Shown: piece after piece, positions 60,838 through 64,000 of the stretch
Position numbering within the stretch: the first letter of the stretch is position 1
Layout of the letters: every line of letters begins with the position of its first letter
NCBI GenBank assembly: GCA_964006375.1
Contig: OZ023265.1
Coordinates: 114,035,084 to 114,099,083 of the forward strand
Reading direction: 5' to 3'
Source of the DNA: Tillus elongatus
Taxonomy: Eukaryota; Arthropoda; Insecta; Coleoptera; Cleridae
DNA: 64,000 bases
Translations under genes and position numbers: made by a program
The notes under the pieces: model-generated
What the model was told of the DNA's origin: nothing
What the model saw: only the letters and a program-made list of their open reading frames with translations
Database searches by the model: none

Positions 60838-61060
60838 TTGGAATCTCTGATGAGCACTGATAAGAACAATTTGGAAAACCCTATTCAGCACAATGCAGTT
60901 TTTAGACCTCACGATCATTTCGCTAACAAAGTTAGCCCCACGATAGGAAGGCTAAACTGTGTATTCGCCCCTCTGATGACGCTAACTTGGTTAGCGAAAC
61001 GATCGGCAGGTCTAAAAACTGTATTGTGATAAACTGGTTTCTCCAAATTGTACTTGTCAA
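60838..61060. mobile_element. Palindromic hammerhead-bearing element, copy D (diverged)
   Basis: Arms 60863-60945 and 60973-61058 are inverse (ACAATTTGGAAAACC/GGTTTCTCCAAATTGT, CAGTTTTTAGACCT/AGGTCTAAAAACTG, CGCTAACAAAGTTAG/CTAACTTGGTTAGCG). Preceded by TCTCTGATGAGCACTGATAA, as in copies B and C. The right arm has the CTGATGA core; the left arm's core is decayed. Confidence 0.82.
60970..61010 (+). ncRNA. Hammerhead motif, copy D right arm, altered cleavage site
   Basis: CCT, CTGATGA (60973-60979), extra C, stem II GCTAAC-TTG-GTTAGC, GAAA (60996-60999), then CGATCGGC and AGG. The expected UA before AGG is GC, so the conserved U16.1 is lost. Confidence 0.65.
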
Positions 61061-61589
61061 ATAGTTCTTTTATTTTTAGAAGTTCCGGTGTTTTAGCCTA
61101 CTTTTTTCTTGGCAAGGTGATTCAGGGCTTCCTTAAAAACTAAACTTGAAATGGTCGGACACACGTTATCGACGTTTATTTTATCTCTCTCCCATATGTA
61201 ATCCCCTTTACATTTAATTTCCGCTCAATAATACTAATCTTTTAGATTGGTTTTCTAGTATTTAACAATATCTTCCTTTACTATCAAAAAAGTTTCTGTG
61301 TCGTCCTTTGCAGGTTTTATTTTTTGTTTCTGCTCAGTGTTTTCGCTTGCTTTCCCTTATTTACATAATTTGCCATTTCTTCACTGTCCCCTTGCATCCC
61401 CAGTATTTTTTCTCTTTCGTACTTTCGGTCGGATCATATTTTTGAGTTGCTTATATTTAATGTATGTTTCTTTGTTTATTTGCCCCTTTTTTCCTACTGC
61501 ATCTTAATATTTTCAGTATCTTTCACATTTCAGTGTAATCAACGGTCTCAATTAAGCTGAGGAACCCGTAGATTAGAACTTCTTTTAGC
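61061..61589. other. No gene seen
   Basis: T-rich. A 69-codon hydrophobic frame at 61298-61507 is most likely a composition effect. Confidence 0.5.
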
Positions 61590-62100
61590 AAAATAGAAGA
61601 AAGTTTGTAGGCTTGGAAGAAGCGTGTGATACTGTAGATAGGCAGAAGCTGAGTTTTAAAAGATTATGGTGTGGATGATTCGTGGATATTTCGAGGTATT
61701 AAATCGCTATATCATGATGGAGCATGTCTGAGAACTAATAGAATATTTATTGACTATTTTGAAATTGAACAGGATATCAAACAAGAATATGTAATCTCTC
61801 CATGGTTATTAAACAATATTAATGGACAAATGTATAAGCCAATTTTGCGCCTAAACAGAAGGCATTAAAATGAATGCTTCTAAGGTAAAACTGTTACTGT
61901 ACGCTGATGATGCAGTACTACTTAGTCCACCTGAAGGAGAAATGCAGTGGGTGTTATAGAGACTGAGAAGAGTAAGAAATAAAATTAATTTGCTTGTGAA
62001 CGCAGCAAACACCATAGTGTTTGATAAAGATTGTGGAACAAGTAATTGCAGTTTCTTGATAAATGATAGTAGTAGCATTTTGGGAGCTCTCTCTAAACCA
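61590..62100 (+). pseudogene. Degenerate non-LTR reverse transcriptase
   Basis: Plus strand pieces: GLEEACDTVDRQKLSFKRLW near 61610 (motif A, F..FDTVDR..L), GIKSLYHDGACLRTN, DIKQEYVISPWLLNN (motif B, with the usual V.QG.. lost), then KLLLYADDAVLLSPPEGEMQ near 61890 (motif C, intact YADD) and INLLVNAANTIV. Stops and a frame change separate the pieces. Clade undetermined; not the same family as the other LINEs here. Confidence 0.78.
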
Positions 62101-62984
62101 CTAAAATGTACCTCACTGTAAATTCCTCTTTAATCTTCTTTGAACTTTTTAATTCTTAATTTAGGCGATCAAACCGCAACATTTTCTGTTTTGGTTTACA
62201 GTGATGAGTAAGTTAAGAAATTCTGCTGAATTTGTGCATTCCAGGAATGATCAATATCGGCGCCACTGGTCTCCGGATTGTTCATAATCTGTACATGGGA
62301 ACTCGATCACGTACCGGACCCAAATATCTTGAAATTAATTTATTCTAATTGTACCAAAGCAAGAACGAGTCTTACACACTGCTAGCTGCTCTAGGTAATA
62401 AAATTTATATTCGGCCACGGCGAACTCACATACTTAAATTATAATACGACTGAGATCAACGTATGAGGCTTGTATTGAAAACATTCAGGTAAAAAGGATC
62501 AGGACTGTATTAAGATTTTAGTATCTGTTACTTACCTTTAATTTATTTTAAAGAAAAAATAAACGATTGCTTGGTTAACGTAGGTTTCAGCCCAACCATA
62601 CATCGCCACCAAAGTTACCTCACTACCAGTCGAATTAAATTGTATACAGTAGGTTAGCCCAAAAATAAAAATTAAACACAAACATTACAGAATTTTTGGG
62701 TGCAAATTTACTTAAACTGATTCTCATGTTTTGTATTTATATAAAAGATAATAATTGTTGTATATGAAACAAATTAGTACACAAGACAAAACCTACTTGG
62801 TAGGAAAAATATACAAAGAAAAGAGTTTAAGCAATTTAAAATGTACATAACAAAAAAAGTAATCTGGTCTAAGGCTTATTTAGTACCATTAGTAATATTT
62901 TACCCGAATTTTATTGTGATCTCACTTAATTACTTCCGGATCGTCACGTGTGAAAATATCGCATCGGTGACAAAAATTTCAAAA
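62101..62984. other. No gene seen
   Basis: AT-rich; nothing recognised. Confidence 0.5.
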
Positions 62985-63790
62985 ATTTTTCTTCGCTTAA
63001 ACGTTATAAAAAGTATCAAAACATATAGAAAAGATGATTTGGGAACATTTTTTTTTTGTATGCCGATCTGTCCGTCTGTATGTCTGTCTGCTTGTAGCAA
63101 CGATAACTTTAGAACAAATTGAGATATCGTCTTCAAATTTGGTATACAGTTAGCACTCGACAAACGACGGTTAGGATTGTTTTTGGGTAAAATCTCTTTA
63201 GGGGGTAGTGTATGAATGGGGGGTGATTCGCTGAAAATTGACATTTTTTTGTTAAAACTCGTGACGTTTTAGGGTTTATTTATTAGAAAACTTTTAATTT
63301 CATCAAACATCTGGTATTCTGTGCTGAAATTAAATTTGGGGTTGTGTGTGTGGAGGTGGAATATTGTTGACAAAAATTTTGATTTTTTTTAAAACGGCGC
63401 AAAAAGTCTGAAAACATATAGAATACATGATTCTGGAACGAAAATTGGTTTGTCTGTGGGTCGGTTAGTCTGTCGGCATGTACGTATGTCTGTTAATAGG
63501 TGCAGTAACTTGCGAACTAATTGAGATATCATCTTCAAATTTGGTATCCAGTTAGCACCCGGCAAAGGAACGCTTCGAATTGTTTTTGAGTAAGACCGCT
63601 GCAGAGGATAGGAGATAAATAAGGGATGACTTGGTAGAAATTAATATTTTCCAATAAAACTCGAGTAATATAACGCTTCAAAAGTTTATGGGCACAGGAA
63701 TGCAAATATTTGCTTTGTGGTCAAGTCATGGGCCTTACATTCATTTCGTGAGAATGTATTTCTGGAAAGAATAAATTATAATAGCTATGT
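62985..63790 (+). repeat. Interspersed repeat with internal duplication (copy 2)
   Basis: Parallels 21380-22130 from CTTAAACGTTATAAAAAGTA through two GAGATATCRTCTTCAAATTT blocks (63120, 63522) to AGAATAAATTATAATAGC. Ends where a LINE 3' end begins. Confidence 0.82.
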
Positions 63791-63802
63791 TTTTTTTATA
63801 AT

Positions 63803-64000
63803 TCAACAACACACCACGAGGGCTTACAGCCTAAATACTATCGTACCGTGGGTGTCGACAAAGAGGAAAGAGGCAACTTGTTAATTCTGGACTTGAAGGT
63901 TTGGAGGTTCGGAGGAGAAGGAAAAACATGTGCCGGCAGGGAATTCCACAATTTGGAAATCCACGGGACAAAAGAGCGGGCATAACAAGATCAAGTTCCA
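63803..64000 (-). mobile_element. Jockey-like LINE 3' end, runs off the window
   Basis: Matches the 3' end of the 38.4 kb LINE (minus strand TTAGGCTGTAAGCCCTCGTG, GTGCCGGCA reversed, C-terminal SFVP..NCGIPC-type region). The upstream part lies beyond 64000. Confidence 0.88.

Noticed and set aside
61298..61507. A small membrane protein
   Set aside because: The hydrophobic run follows from T-rich DNA; there is no supporting context.

Overview
This window is intergenic or repeat-dense DNA from a eukaryote, most likely an insect or another arthropod. It is AT-rich with almost no long reading frames. What does code is retrotransposon and DNA-transposon protein of kinds common in insects: an R4/Dong-type LINE, jockey/CR1-like LINEs, Penelope-like elements, Tc1/mariner elements and a tRNA-derived SINE. 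I found no host protein-coding gene, rRNA, true tRNA gene, CRISPR array or prokaryotic feature that I could defend.

Layout: 0.2-3.3 kb holds R4/Dong-like LINE remains abutting an (AAT)n array, with a tandem 3'-end duplication. 3.6-9.1 kb holds two head-to-head repeats carrying hammerhead-type ribozyme motifs, a Penelope-like 3' remnant with another hammerhead, and a MITE nested inside a MITE. 10.0-11.3 kb is a LINE 3' half bracketed by TA arrays. 11.3-16 kb has a 287-bp duplication split by a SINE, a dispersed repeat called family X here, and short MITEs. 17.3-20 kb has two sets of direct duplications. 23.1-26.3 kb has a LINE fragment expanded by a TA array and an apparently intact DD41D mariner-like transposon (2,070 bp, 417-bp TIRs) sitting inside a TA array. 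26.4-35.8 kb has palindromic hammerhead repeats and Penelope-like remains. 36-42.8 kb has a mariner relic, a hairpin of SINE tails around a TA array, and two LINE ORF2 relics. 45.6-56.8 kb has more family X copies, MITEs, a transposase-like pseudogene and a Penelope-like element with GIY-YIG remains. 57.9-61.1 kb is a Penelope-like element with its hammerhead-bearing terminal repeat and another palindromic repeat. The window ends in an RT relic, a duplicated repeat and a LINE 3' end.

The most interesting signal is a scattered set of hammerhead motifs. At least eight keep the full catalytic core (CUGANGA, stem II, GAAA, then UH). In the intact ones stem III is a self-complementary 6-8 nt palindrome with no loop, so it could form only between two copies. 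Stem I pairs in most of them and shows a compensatory change between paralogues. Several copies lie next to Penelope-like reverse transcriptase remains, and others form near-perfect inverted repeats.

A second theme is sixteen (TA)n arrays. They recur at the same positions within family X, at the ends of TA-targeting transposons, within one LINE copy that grew from a short seed still visible in a paralogue, and as loops between inverted repeats.
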